Notes under the pieces: model-generated
What the model was told of the DNA's origin: nothing
Seen by the model: only the letters and a program-made list of their open reading frames with translations
Databases searched by the model: none
Assembly (NCBI GenBank): GCA_025345505.1
Contig: JANVCC010010406.1
Location: forward strand, 9,962,598-10,026,597
DNA: 64,000 nucleotides
DNA from: Todiramphus chloris collaris
Lineage: Eukaryota; Chordata; Aves; Coraciiformes; Alcedinidae
Direction of reading: 5' to 3'
Program-made: the position numbers and the translations under genes
In this document: piece by piece, positions 14,101 to 26,523 of the stretch
Position numbering within the stretch: position 1 is the first letter of the stretch
How the letters are laid out: each line of letters opens with the position of its first letter

Positions 14101-17100
14101 TTATAGCTTGAGGAAATTTAAATAACTTGATCAGATGTGAATTTGCATCTCAGATGTGTCCAAGAAGCTAGTGCAGACCTAACCTGCTCCTAGTAGAGGA
14201 GACCAAAAGTCTTGAACTGCTCATTTCTTCATTCTTTTGGGGAATCCAGATAGGCCTGTGAATGGGCAGCGTTTGAAGCCTGGACAGAAGCAGACTACCA
14301 GTCAGCACCCTCATGCTATAGTTTTAGGAAAAAGAATACAGATTAACTGTTACAGAAATGCACCTCTTTTTATCAGAAGCATCTGTAAAATTTATGGAAC
14401 TACTTTATTTTGTTTGCGTGTGGGAAAAAAAAAGGAAACTACTGAGTGTTATTGTCATGGTTCGGTGTTAAAGGAAACACCAGCCTTTGTTTTGCCTGTT
14501 ACTACCCACAATACTAAGAAATTTGATTCATTTTGTTCTAAAATAACTCTCATCAGTGAAATCTTCAACAAAACCATGTGGTCTTAGTTCTCATGATCTG
14601 TATGAAAATAGAAATTGAAGCACAGGCAAGGAGCTTGTTTTACATGTGATAAAAGCTGTGTATTTTCCTGAGTGTTCTAATCCATTTGTTAAACACCTTT
14701 ACCATAGTCAGAAGTGGTATAAATGCAAAGCAGCAGTCAGTCACATCCAATCCTTGCAGATAAGCTGCCAACCCACCTTCAGCTGCCATGAAAATTCAAA
14801 TGCCAAACCAAGGCTGGTTCACCTTACAGCCTCTACTAAATCACAGTGAAGTAATCTGTACTCTTTTGTGGTCTGAAAAGCTGTATTCAAAACAACTTCT
14901 GAGCTCAGTTGTAGTAAAGTCACATTTGTGCCCAGTTTTATAAAAACAGATGACCATTTATCCTTGGTAAAAGCTCTGTCCCAGATTCATCTGAACATAA
15001 TCCCTGCTCCCTGCAGGACTCCTTTGTATTTCTTTTCAGTTACACCACCACGTATCCATGCTGATATTTCAGTGCATTATTTATTCTGCTATACTGTACT
15101 GAGAACATACGGAATTTAAGACTTGTTTAGCACTGAACAGAACTATTGATTGGGTAAATCAATGGGACTTGAAAATCTAGCAGTCCCAGAAATAGGCAGT
15201 ACATACCACAAGTCACATCTCACCCCTGTATTTTTGAGGCCTGCAAGTCAAGATTAATTTTACCAGAAAAGGGTTGGAAAAGCATCTTGAATCTTACTTT
15301 ATGTACAAAAAGCATTCATTTTTCTTTCTTTTTCAAGTTCTCTAGTATTTAGATGGCTGCTTACAATTTTCTTACCACTGCTGCATTGCCTGGCAAACAG
15401 TGTCATGCCTTTACTGACACGCATTTGTGAAACTACCGGGCTAGAAACAAATTCCCTCAAAAACATTTCTGTAACTCAAAACTCCCCATGCATCAGGAAA
15501 GCTGAGAGCAGCCCCAGCCCTGGCAAGCAGGCAGGGCACCAAGGTGGCAGCACTGTTTTCCAAAAAAGTGAATTCATGGCCCAGTGTGCAGTTAAATCCA
15601 ATTCTCACAGGCTCCTTCAGAAGAGATTCTGCTTATTTATCTCCGAGTTGCAGAAGCCTGGGTGCTTGGTGGTTTCCCACAAATCTAGCAAGCCCAACAG
15701 GACTCTGTGTTATATTTATACACAAAGTTTACAAAGTTAGTAATTTCCAAGCCCACCCTCTTTACTATGATTGGTTAGTAATTTACTTATAATACTGCTG
15801 ACTCCATACTTCCACTACTACACATGCCCAGGGAAGGGGTCTTCATATAGGCAAGGGCCTTTTTTACCTATGGATGTGATTTTTAATATTATAATGAGGC
15901 TAGTTCACTTAAAGATAGCACTTAGTATTGTTTAGCTGCCAGTACAAAACTACATAAATACAATATAATCTCAAAGTCCATATGGCTTATATGTTTTCCA
16001 AGATGTTTCTTCTTCACGAATGGGCAATTCTTGATTAAAAGTTCCCAAAATATTTATGTTGACAACTTCAAGGACAGACACCTTATTAAATGCACTAATA
16101 GTTATCAAAATGCCTAATTAAATTTGTAAGCAATGTTTCACAAGTCCTTCAGCTCTTTCTTTGTTTTCTTTCCTATTTGCCCAGGTAGAGAACAGCGGCA
16201 CCACAGCAGAGGCGCCTGGTGTGCACAGTGATACACACTACTCCTTCCAATGAGCCACAGTCCACACTGGTGTACTGAACATTTTGCTGCCCCTCTGCGC
16301 ACACACTTTCCAGTAACACAACTTAAATCGGTTCGATCTGCCATTCCCACAATGGCTTGTGCTCATCAGAACTCCGGCTACTACATCATGTTGGCAGACC
16401 TGCCTGCAGGTCTGTGCCGCGAGCCAGACTGGGGACCTAATCTGGCCAAAAATAATTGTATAAAAGGAGTCAAAGTTGCTTCTTCCACCAGCAGAGCTGA
16501 CTGAAAGAACACACGAAACCACAGCTTCAGGGTGCGGTTCCAGAGTAATTTAAGCACATTTAAACCCTGGCTGCCACAGTCCCACCTGGCCAGAAAGTCC
16601 TCTCTGCCTCTGGCCAGCAGGCACAGCTGTGAGATCTGCAGCCAGATCCTGCAGAGACCTGAAGTGACTGCAAAGACAGAAAAGTGAATAGGCTTTGCAA
16701 GGAGAGATTAGCTTCCTCAGATTAGGTTTCCGTGCCATCATATGAGCACTGGTGAGAGCTGAACAGCACAGCAACCTGACAGAGCAGGCAGCTGAAGGTA
16801 CCTCGGCAAGTTCAGGCTGCTGAAACCTCACCAGTTACAACAGTTTGAAGAAAGGTAGGAGCTGGGATCCCGATGTAGCTAACACCAGTTAAAAATAGCA
16901 ATTTCTCTTACGAAAGATTATGACCCTACATACAGGATCATGTTTTTGGCAAAGCAAACCCATGCTGTTCTTTAGTTTTCAAGATTTTTACCTGGTTTCT
17001 AATTTCTTCCACCAGACTGTAAGACACAGATATCCCTTGTACTTATCTATGACTCCCCAAAATGCTTTTGAAACTTGCCTTCAGAAACACAAGGAAATCA

Positions 17101-20100
17101 TTTACTGCCTATACTTCAACATTACAGCCTTGTGAGAGAGTGGTTGCCTTAATGAAGCACATTTCTGTATAGAGTCTGGGCATTCCCCATTCTGCCTACC
17201 CCTGGATTAGCCTGTGCTGTGCTCCTAGAAACTGAGGCTCTACTCCTGCCAGCATAACCAGTGTACAGAGCAGCTTTAGAAATCATGCACAAATGCAGGA
17301 GGATACCCTTAATTTTCAAGAATAGCCAGCAGAGAATGGATAGCATGCATGACTACATATTTCCCTTCAGACTTTGGAGCCTGGTAAGAATTGATTTAAA
17401 TACCCTGCTAGATGCCACAAGAGCTTTTACTGTGTTTGAAAGAAGCAGGTCGGAGTCCACTGGGGAGGACTAGCAAAAACCATATCCTTCATCATTCACT
17501 TTAGCCGAAGCCACAGACTTAATACAAGCCAAGAGAAGAACCCGGAATGAGGACAGTGGTTTCTGCCAGCCTTGAAACCTGGGTAGCTGTCAGGCAGGGC
17601 AAGCAACATACCTTGAGACAGCAGGTCCTTAGGGGCTGGCAGTGGTTTGCCAGCAACCGTGAGTCAGATTTCTAAGGTGCTCCTTCAATCTGACTCCTGA
17701 AGAATTTATACCTGGCTGACCTCCTCACTCAGGAAATAAGCGATAACAGAACTGACATAATTCCTTCAGTTTAGTGTTTCTTGCTAGTGCATACTCATGT
17801 GAATAAAGCCATAATTTAACACTGAAACTAGCCACCAGCAGAGGTTCTTAATGTCTATTTGCTCACACATTTCTAAAGGTATTTAGGATCTGTGCAGAGT
17901 ATGTCTGATTCAGTATCTCCCTTGATGTGTAGCAGGGAGGTTAGTCTCCAAACCAAAGCAGGTCTTTTCTCAACTCAAAAAGACTTCCAGGAAAGGACCA
18001 TGGCCCCATTCCCACTCTCTCCTGCTACATGGCTCCTGACACCCTACCAAGACACTTGGCTGCCCTGCAGCACTAGCTGCCCCACCAACCCGTAGCCACC
18101 ATGGACCAAGGTATCCTTGACCAGTGCCACAGCAGCCGGTAAGGTGGAGCAGAGCCATAGAGACAGTGTAGGTCACCACCACAAACCTGCCCCTATGCCA
18201 GGTGCTCACTAGTCCCATTCTCCCACCAGCTTGGAAGATAAGAAAGTACATGGCCTGCAAATAACATTCCTCAAAGTGCAGCTGGCACCATACCGAAGAG
18301 GACACTGTTGTTTTCTGAACATGAATGCAAGCACCAAGGTACAGGAATTGCTGACCCATGAATGTGCCATGCAAGGGCCAGCTCATATCCCAGCCCATCT
18401 TCAAGGAACCACAGAGGAAGTGCCAGCACCAGGCACTCCCCCCAGTTGCCTCCCCTCTCCAGGGTGGCAGCACCTGGCTCCTGCTCTCCTTGATCATTCT
18501 CCCCAGGTCAGGGTAGGCACAGCTTCTCCCCTGTCCAGTACCTGCACTTTCATTCCACAACGTGCAGCAGTTCAAGGATACATATTCCAGAAAAACACTG
18601 AAACAGCCTGAACAAGTGAAACAAACAGCAGGTTAATCATTTCCTGCAAGGAGTGGAGCACCAGAGAGTGTAGTCGCTTATCATCCCACTGAAATATGAC
18701 CCACCAGTCCTGCCTATCACTGCCAGGCTTTTTTTTTTTTTTCTACTTTAGATGGGAGATTACTCCTAGCAAATCATAGTCATCTTGAATCAGCAACAGT
18801 ATCAAGCAAATCTTGAGCTAGAACAGATAGGTATCTGAAACACCATTTAACACAAGAGGCAAGCTGCAAATATGCATGCTTCCTATTCCCTGCCTCAAGT
18901 ACTGGACTTGATCTAGTACACTCACTTGGGCCATAAATCCTGCCTCCAGCATAATATTAATATTTCCTGTTTCGACAGCATTCAAATAGCTTTAAGCATG
19001 CTGTAGCATAGGTGTCTTTTCTTTACCAAGAGACTTCAGGGGAGATGAGCCTGCTTTGTCCAGAAAGCACACAGAGACACTCCTACCAAATCAATTATGT
19101 TCACTTGGTTACAAAGCAGTTAAACTTTTCAAGTTCTCATTCAGTTTAATTATTAGCAACCTACAAAAGAGTGGAAGAGATAAACAGTGTATTTGGTTGC
19201 CAAATTACACCCATCAATAAAAAAGGAGAAGAAAAGCATTCTCATAAGCTACAAGTACATAAGTAGACCCAAAAGCATATATATGCATAGGATACAGTTA
19301 AGTTTTTCTTTTTTGTTTTGGGTTTTGTTTTGTTCGTTGTTGTTTTTTTGTTGTTTTTGTTTGTTTGGGGTTTGATTTGTTTTAAAGCTTTAAAAACTCA
19401 TTTGGTTTCACTTAAAAAAATCCTATGGAACTTCTACCAAAATACTTTTTTTTTCTACTTCATCCTAAAATGAAAAATAGCCATTTGTTTCCCTGTGCCT
19501 AATAGACATACAAATTTATAGTTTCTTAAGTACTGAAAAGCCACTGGTTTGCAACCTTTCACATCCTGCCAAAGAAAGAAGCTAGGTGCAGCTTCATAGA
19601 GAGGCGTAGGCTGTGTTTCACTTCCCCTGTCTCCACAGGCAGGGCAATTCTCCCTCATGAACCTTTGTGCTGCTTGTCTCACCTCCTAGCTCTTAGTGCC
19701 AAACAGAAGTAGTTCTGGGAGCTAGGACCAGAAATACAAGCAACGCCCTTATCTCTGGATACCAAAGTCAAGTTTCCCCTGTATTTACCCATCTATGCCC
19801 AGTGAAGTTGGCTTTCCAGCTTCAGCAGGAGAAATTAAGATTGCTTTAGCTATTTGTCTCCAGTAGATATTTTGGATGACATTGAAGCACTTGATGCATA
19901 CATTTATTCTGCAACCCTAAGCATGGAAATGCCTCAAATCTTTTGCAAATCCAAACACAGCCTCACTCACTGTAGCTTTATCACATTTCTGGTAGGGCAG
20001 TGAAGCCATTCAGACCTTTCTTAAAAATGTAAGTATTTGTTTCTGCACACCAGTTTCAGGTACAAGCAGCTATTAAGGACCCAAGAATGTTAGGAAACGG

Positions 20101-22949
20101 GTATTCTCAAAGATACACCACTGCCTTACTCACTGTCTTCCGGTGTTCAAAACTTTACACTTAACCTGTAAGGTACATCAGGATTTAGTTTTTCTCTTCA
20201 TAACCTTCAACAGGATCAAGCATTTTTGTTGTAAGAATGGCTCATACTTCAAGTTTTGTTACAACTCCCAATACTCTGCAGTTCTGTGAACCTCTGTATT
20301 GGACTGTGCCAGGACTGAGAAACAAACCAGGGAACAACTGTAGTCAGACTGGAAACCAGGTACATAAATTCAGCTGCAGTGCACCTGTTAACACATTTTC
20401 TGCTGTATAAACTGCTGCCTTGTACTTCTATGATCTCACTCATCTTGGTGTTGTACATGAATATCTGAAAGACTCAGCGGAGCACCAACTGAAATCTCTT
20501 CTGCACCTTTTTTAAGCTATTGACAACATGCAGAATCAGAGGTAGCTTTCAAAAAGTAGTCCAGGAAGCCACAAGACTTTGTCCCTAACAGACCAAGAGA
20601 AGGCTCAAAGACTTTTCTCTGAGCTCCTGTTTCTCTCACGAACCATGTTCAACCTGAACTAGCACCCACCCAGAAAGGATCCCTCTTGTTTGGTTTCATT
20701 CAGCTATTTCCTGACTTTAAAGATGAAAATTATCTGCTTTTATTTTTTTTTTTTCCTGGAAGTTTATCTGTTACTACATCAGGAAAACTTTTAATGCAAA
20801 GTTAGTTTGTAAGTTAGAGGTACGTCTTCCCAGTTACTCACTTTGTGCTACAAGATCTTATTCTCAGGGACAGTTTTTTCTCTAGTGGTATCCATCAGGC
20901 TCCAGAATGGAGGCAATATTTACATAAGACTTCCTCTTTTATTATCAAAATTAAATGCTACTGGTAAGCCCACAGTGGTTCATATAGTTCCTAGCAGAGA
21001 ATTATCATACTAAAATACTAACTTTCTTCAGAGTAACTCACAAACTCTGCCAGGAGCCTGAAGTCAAAGTCAAAAGTCCAAGCTAGGTTAAATGCTTAAA
21101 ACAGTACTAGGTCACTAAAGCAAGAAGTCTTAGAAACTTGTTAGCCTAGCTTGGACAACTTATTAACTCTTCTAGGAAATACAGAATAGATGTGGTGTTC
21201 GACATAGGGAACTGTTTTCCGGTGATCCAAAGTGCAGTTTTAGTTATGTAGAGAACGTGCACCTTATGATCAGTTTTACAATAGCTCAGATAATGCTGGT
21301 ATAAGTTTTATAGTTAGAGTGCCTTTATTTTTCTTATTAAGATGCTGCTTCCCTCCTTATACCACAATGGCGAGCAAATACAGTGTAGATAAAGCATATT
21401 TGTTTTTCTAAAAAGAGTCTAAAAAATTCATATATGCATGCATACCAGTGTTATCACTAAAGACAAGGCTATGGTTTGTTCTTTGGTGTATTTAAAAAAA
21501 TATATAGGCATCTATCTGGCATATTTGAGGAGCCTTTGCCTAGTCCCTTGAAAGGAATGTTATATATTTTTCTACAGAAAAAAAAAAAATTCCATATTAA
21601 AACAAAGGATGCAGTACAGTACAGCAGCCACCATCCCTCATTCAGGGAAGGACAGAACGGCCACTGAAGCCCAAGCAAGATGGCAGCATTGATCAGAGAG
21701 GAGGTGGTACCAGGAAAGCCAAGAAAGATGCTCTCAGCCACTTCTGTCTCTGGAACAGTGCACCAAAAACCAGGAGTGTGACTACAACTGAAAACACCAA
21801 TTTCTCCCTGGCCACAACAGCTGAAAGCTCTGAACTATCACAGCAAAGCATAAATACTGAGAGGACAGACCATATCTTCAAAATTATATTCAGTACCCTT
21901 AACATGGTGATTCTTTCCACACAATAAATAAGGACAGATATTCTTAAAGTACTCTGAGCAGCTCTGGCAATAAGGTGAAATCATTGTCAGTGCCCCATCA
22001 GAACAGAAGGCACAAAGGACCTTTGCTTTAGGTCAAAGCCTCATCTTTGACAATATTGATCTTTATTAAGTGACACATGTCCACACTCTTGTGTTCTGAC
22101 ACCAACCAACGCAGAACCACACAGGAAAGCTCCTGTTGCTATGGGCCTGATGGGCACACCACACACATTTAAGGAGTTTTGGCATGTCAAGAAAGTGGGC
22201 AAAATACCTACGTGGGGCTGGAGCACCATGCGTCACACTACCTGCACACTGCCCTACCACACAGGCAATGGCATAGGAGGCTGATGACTAGGAGTCTGTA
22301 GTAACTGTTCCAAAGAAATGTTATCATTACTGACAGCTGTGAACAGCTTTAGAAGTCTATCATCCACTTACCAAATAATACAAATGAAACCTAAAGGCAG
22401 GTTCCATAGACTACTCCAAGTGGCAGGCATCAGGAAATAAAGGAAAACGCTGAGGAGGACACAGCACCCTGCAAGCTGAAGGTCTCACTGCCAAGCACCA
22501 CCTTTTCTGTCCATCCTGGTGCAAATGGGGTGATCTCTAACACTATCAAGTGGTTTTGGGTTTCTTCCAAATAAGAGGTTTTAGAACCAGTTTAAAAAAA
22601 ACCTGCTGTGCTAAAGCTTGGGAAACTGCTCATCAGACCACAGGATGCCAGGGTCGTTGCGAGCTTTGCAAATAATTTGCACATTCGCATTTTGCAGTGC
22701 CTGAAATCTCAGAGGCGTTTCTTATAGCGATAGCAAAACCAGGGGCTTGCACTGCTCTGTCCACGGAAACCGGGAGACAGCAGAGCCCGGTGCAGGCTTG
22801 CAGCACGGCACTCCAGTGCTGAGACTGCCCTGCAGCAGGAGGAAGGAAGGGGCTTGAGGGCTTTTCTTAAATACACGTAGGGGAGGTAAATGCACCTCCG
22901 CTGAACAGAGGTGACTGGTACCTGCAGAGCTTCTCTCCCCGCCCCAGTT
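2178..22949 (-). other. IQGAP2: IQGAP2 intron 1, mostly unique sequence
   Basis: The first intron of IQGAP2 runs from 23448 down to 2178 and this entry covers its main body. It is mainly AT-rich unique DNA without a recognisable internal exon. Visible low-complexity items are a short CA run near 9038-9052, poly-T near 18730-18742, a T/G-rich tract at 19303-19382 and poly-T near 20742-20754. A locally GC-richer block at about 17950-18600 carries chance-looking open frames on both strands. I saw no CR1 or LTR ends here. First introns often hold enhancers, but none can be pointed to from sequence alone. Confidence 0.8.
19303..19382. repeat. T/G-rich low-complexity tract
   Basis: About 80 bp is almost wholly T with interspersed G and GG or GGG, an imperfect (TTTTG)n/(TTTG)n tract in IQGAP2 intron 1. 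It may be decayed microsatellite or an old poly-A tail on the minus strand. Confidence 0.75.
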
Positions 22950-23200
22950 GTTATTAAAAGCTACAAAGTTCTAAGACACAAGTTGAATGGTATAATGCAA
23001 AATTCCGAGGTGAAAATCCAAAGGTTACAAACTTGCAACCCGTAGTTACTCGTCACAGTTAAAGTTACGAAGCTACAATCCGAAGCGGTACCTATAACAC
23101 CAGATTGCAAAGCTGAACACCAAAGCCCTAGCTCGAGCCTGAAACTCGCAAGTTGCAATGAGGAACTACAGCTACGATCCACGCGGAAAGTTTCAGAAGA
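22950..23200. repeat. Quasi-periodic segment next to IQGAP2 exon 1
   Basis: Short related words recur every 12-30 bases: GCTACAAAG, GGTTACAAACTTGCAA, GTAGTTACTCG, AAAGTTACGAAGCTACAATCC, GCAAGTTGCAATG and AACTACAGCTACGATCC. They share a core like GTTACAA, GCTACAA or GTTGCAA. The segment is CpG-containing and borders the CpG island. It could be a very degenerate minisatellite or a cluster of related binding sites; I do not recognise it. Confidence 0.4.
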
Positions 23201-23229
23201 AAGCCCTATCCCACGAAGACCTGTTCAAA

Positions 23230-23713
23230 AGGCAGCCAGAGCTCGCTGCGAGCTAACCTAACACAAGCCGAAGCGCTGCGCGCTCCAGCGGAGTCCGCTG
23301 GGCGGGCTTTATTCTCCCTCAAGTCCCGCTTTTACTACCAAAAGGAGAAAGCCGGTAAGGGAGGGGACCAACAAAAGAAAAAACGCCGCAGCAAAACAAC
23401 AACCCCAAAAGGCACGAAGCGTCCCCCGCTCCCCCCGACCCCACTCACAGCCGTAGCGGGGCCGCTGCAGGGGCGCCAGCTCCTCATGGTGCATCCTGCC
23501 GCCGCTGGGAGGGACGGCGCCGGCCCCCGCCCGCCCTTCTTATGCGCGGCCTGGGCCCCGCTGATTTGCTGCCGCCGCCGGCCGCGACCGCCCCGCGAGG
23601 GGCCGAGGCCACCCGGGGCGGCTCCGCTCAGGACCGCGGGGCGCCGCCGGGCGGGAGGCGCGCTGGGCTGCGGGACAGGCACCAACACGGGGGGTGGGGT
23701 GCGGCGCGCGGCC

Positions 23714-23714
<1 letters not shown>
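23230..23714 (-). promoter_or_regulatory. IQGAP2: CpG-rich promoter, 5' UTR and exon 1 region of IQGAP2
   Basis: Base composition changes sharply from AT-rich intron to GC-rich DNA dense in CpG, with several GC-box-like runs (for example cggccccgcgagg-like and gggcgggagg stretches between about 23580 and 23670). The block surrounds the IQGAP2 start codon and continues upstream on the minus strand up to the poly-A tract at the gap. No clear TATA box is visible, as is usual for CpG-island promoters. The transcription start cannot be placed, and part of the core promoter may be missing in the gap. The call rests on composition and position. Confidence 0.8.
23449..23494 (-). CDS. IQGAP2: IQGAP2 coding exon 1 with start codon
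   Basis: This is the first coding exon of IQGAP2. The minus-strand ATG at 23494 opens MHHEELAPLQRPRYG, then a single T before the donor CT|GTGAGT. The human protein begins with the very similar MPHEELPSLQRPRYG, which fixes both the start and the gene. A second ATG at the fourth codon is less likely, because the first matches the family start. The 46 bp (15 codons plus one base) join in frame to exon 2 across a 21,271-bp intron. Translation past the donor would give a spurious 61-residue reading. The exon sits in a CpG-rich block and its 5' UTR runs towards an assembly gap. IQGAP2 is a cytoskeletal scaffold; the rest of the gene lies beyond the low-coordinate edge. Confidence 0.95.

Positions 23715-23756
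<42 letters not shown>
23715..23756. repeat. Poly-A homopolymer at gap edge
   Basis: Forty-two consecutive A residues follow directly on a very GC-rich stretch and run into the gap. A clean homopolymer exactly at a contig end is a common assembly artefact, so its length and reality are doubtful. Confidence 0.9.
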
Positions 23757-24156
23757 NNNNNNNNNNNNNNNNNNNNNNNNNNNNNNNNNNNNNNNNNNNN
23801 NNNNNNNNNNNNNNNNNNNNNNNNNNNNNNNNNNNNNNNNNNNNNNNNNNNNNNNNNNNNNNNNNNNNNNNNNNNNNNNNNNNNNNNNNNNNNNNNNNNN
23901 NNNNNNNNNNNNNNNNNNNNNNNNNNNNNNNNNNNNNNNNNNNNNNNNNNNNNNNNNNNNNNNNNNNNNNNNNNNNNNNNNNNNNNNNNNNNNNNNNNNN
24001 NNNNNNNNNNNNNNNNNNNNNNNNNNNNNNNNNNNNNNNNNNNNNNNNNNNNNNNNNNNNNNNNNNNNNNNNNNNNNNNNNNNNNNNNNNNNNNNNNNNN
24101 NNNNNNNNNNNNNNNNNNNNNNNNNNNNNNNNNNNNNNNNNNNNNNNNNNNNNNNN
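23757..24156. other. Assembly gap of 400 N
   Basis: An unbroken run of 400 undetermined bases lies 263 bp upstream of the IQGAP2 start codon. It adjoins 42 consecutive A residues on one side and an A-rich stretch on the other. It probably hides GC-rich promoter or 5' UTR sequence that failed to sequence or assemble. The round length suggests an estimated gap. Confidence 0.99.
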
Positions 24157-24160
24157 TTGG

Positions 24161-24330
24161 TAAAAAAAAAAAAAAAAAAGAAAAGAAAAAGATGCCCTCC
24201 AAAACCTCCAAAACTGCAAAGCAAAAAGATGGGGGGAAAACAAAACCAAAAAAGGCAAAAAAAAATCTCAACCGCATCAACAAAAAAGAACCCCAACACA
24301 ATCTAAAAGGAAAAAAAAAAAATTTAAAAG
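24161..24330. repeat. A-rich low-complexity tract beyond the gap
   Basis: After TTGGT the sequence has about 18 A residues, then A-rich DNA with short CCC, GGGG and AAAA runs, fading near 24330. The patchy homopolymer runs look partly like sequencing noise at a contig end. Open frames reading through the gap here are meaningless. Confidence 0.7.
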
Positions 24331-26518
24331 GCCACTCAAAACCCCCAGCCCCACAACGTGAAAGGCCAAGGCACCTCCCTTCTGGTGTTTTGACAGATTG
24401 GGCTGTGAAGAGGGATGAAAAACCAAGCCCAGGACTCCCTACTGCAATTTTGCTCTTTTTTAACACTCTCACTCTCCACAAGCAGCTTTTTTGTAAGGCT
24501 GGGAAGCTGCCGAGGGTACCTTTGGAGTGCAGTGCACTTGGGCAGCCCTGCCCCATGTTGGTACTCCTTTCTGAGGGGTTTTGTGAGGGAGCAGAGCACA
24601 TGTGCCTACATTTATGGCTTCCCTGCAGTGTGTCCCTGGTATCCTCAGAGAGGGCTTGATTTCAACAGCAGAATAACAAATCCAAATCCTGTTTTGTGTC
24701 CACAGGCTCCCAGGTGACATCTGAAATGCACCTGGAGATGTGCAGGAGCAGTGGTCTCTCAAATACAGGTGTGTTACAGGGCAGGACCATACAGCCCTCC
24801 TGGGCAGTTTAAGTCCCTGATAGGAAATTTTTTGGAAGGCAGAGTGAAACAGTGTCTATGCACAGCCACAACCTGCCTTGCAGAGCCCGTGGGACTATAT
24901 GTACCTGAGTGCTTGTGGTTTAATGCATAGACAGGTGCCAGGTGACTCTTGATGGGTGTTTGCAGATTGTTTGGAAGATTTCAGTCATTTCTATTTCAAA
25001 ATAAAACAGTGCTGGGTCTGTAGAGCCTCTGCAGTTTCCCACTGATTTTAGAATGTCTGTAGGCTGTTTGCAAGGCCTTTATTTTGCTCATTCCCCATCT
25101 CTGGCTGTGCTGTGTATAGCTCACAGTTTGAAAACATGCTCAGGGTGAAGAGACGCTCCTTGCAGTAATTAAAGCATGGATCATTCAGGAGGAAAGGACT
25201 GCAAGGATACAGGAGAACAATGACACCCAACAGGAAACAACCATTAGTTTTTCTGAGGCCATTTTGATTTTCTTTGCTACCTTTTCCTCCATCCCTAGAG
25301 CCCAGGGGTGATGACTTACTGTAAATGTGTGTGATGCAGGCACCAGCAGAGCCACGGTCCACATTTGGCTTTCTCACTGTTTGCTTGAATTTTAAACAAT
25401 CACCCATGTACTTGCTTCTCCTCTTATAAAAGAAAGAAAGCGACCAAACACCACATGGAAATGTAGAAACTGGCTTCCACAGTTTAAATTACATTTGAGT
25501 TGATTGAAAGTATTACATTTGCTTTAAATGACCATTTTTTACTGTCCTTTATGCTGTTATACTCAGACCAAGTCAGGAAAATATTGAAGAACACGATCTC
25601 AATTTCTCTTATTCTTTAGGCAAAATCAGACACTTCAAAGTTTTCTTTAAAATATTTTTTCTAACTAAAATCAAGGGGTCTTGTCTCCCTGAAAAGCTTA
25701 TTTTTGACAGACCTGCATCACATTTTAAATGGCAACAACTTGTCTCCTGAAAATTGTGCAGCCTGATCTACAGGGTGTGTAAATGTGATGTGACACAGTG
25801 GGAGGTGAGTTTCTCTCTCCTGGAGGAACCACATGTCAAAGTCCTGGAGGGTATCTGAAACAGTGCAAGTTTCTGGTACATTTTCTTGCTCCTGTGTTTG
25901 CTTTGGTTGGAAAGACAAGGATATGTGCAGCCATGGTGTCACATTCATGTATGTTGACACCAAGGCTGAGAAAATGTTCATCCTTCTCTCTAAATCTCTG
26001 TACCTGCAATACGTCCTTTCCCTCCTCCAGCCCATGGCCCTGGGGTCTCCTTGCTGGCACTGGTATTTTTGTCACTACATGGGGTATCAACTAATTGATC
26101 CAAAAGGAAAACAAACTTTTTTCCTTTCAGTAGGGTTATTTCTTCAGACAGCATTACTTCATTATTTTCACCCAGCTGTATCTCAAATGGAGTGGTAGCA
26201 CAGAGCAGGGATCAGCCTGAGAGGAGAAATGAAAGGCCAGGGTAGAGAGAAGTAAGAGTGGTTTTTTTGGCAACAGTAACCACTGTAATGCTTGCAGAAC
26301 AACAGGCATGATGGGAACCGAATGCTCTCACTGGGAGATAAGACAGGTAAAAAAATATTGGAGTAACAAGCAACAGCCACGTGGGTCTGCTCATGACCTT
26401 TTTCATTAGATTTGTTAATCCTTGGTTTTCCAACTTGAAAGGCTAACTCTGTCAGCTGTTCATGGCATGAAGATTTAGACACCTCTGGCAGAAACCAGGC
26501 GGAGAGGTTGCAGCCTGA
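24331..26518. other. Intergenic DNA upstream of IQGAP2, no feature seen
   Basis: Mixed-composition unique sequence lies between the gap-edge A-rich tract and the provirus. It is upstream of IQGAP2 and could hold regulatory DNA, but I see no exon, RNA gene or identifiable repeat. The open frames present have no family resemblance that I recognise. Confidence 0.7.
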
Positions 26519-26523
26519 CCCTG
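26519..26523 (+). repeat. Left 5-bp target-site duplication of provirus
   Basis: CCCTG directly precedes the TG of the 5' LTR and is repeated exactly after the CA of the 3' LTR at 31921-31925. This marks both true ends of the insertion. Confidence 0.85.

Noticed and set aside
23309-23448. Continuation of the IQGAP2 start-codon frame to a 61-residue protein
   Set aside because: A clear donor (CT|GTGAGT) and exact joining to exon 2 show that this part is intron.
23335-24659. Long open frames of 220-350 codons across the 400-N gap on both strands
   Set aside because: Most of each frame is undetermined bases or homopolymer A/T. They are artefacts of translating the gap.
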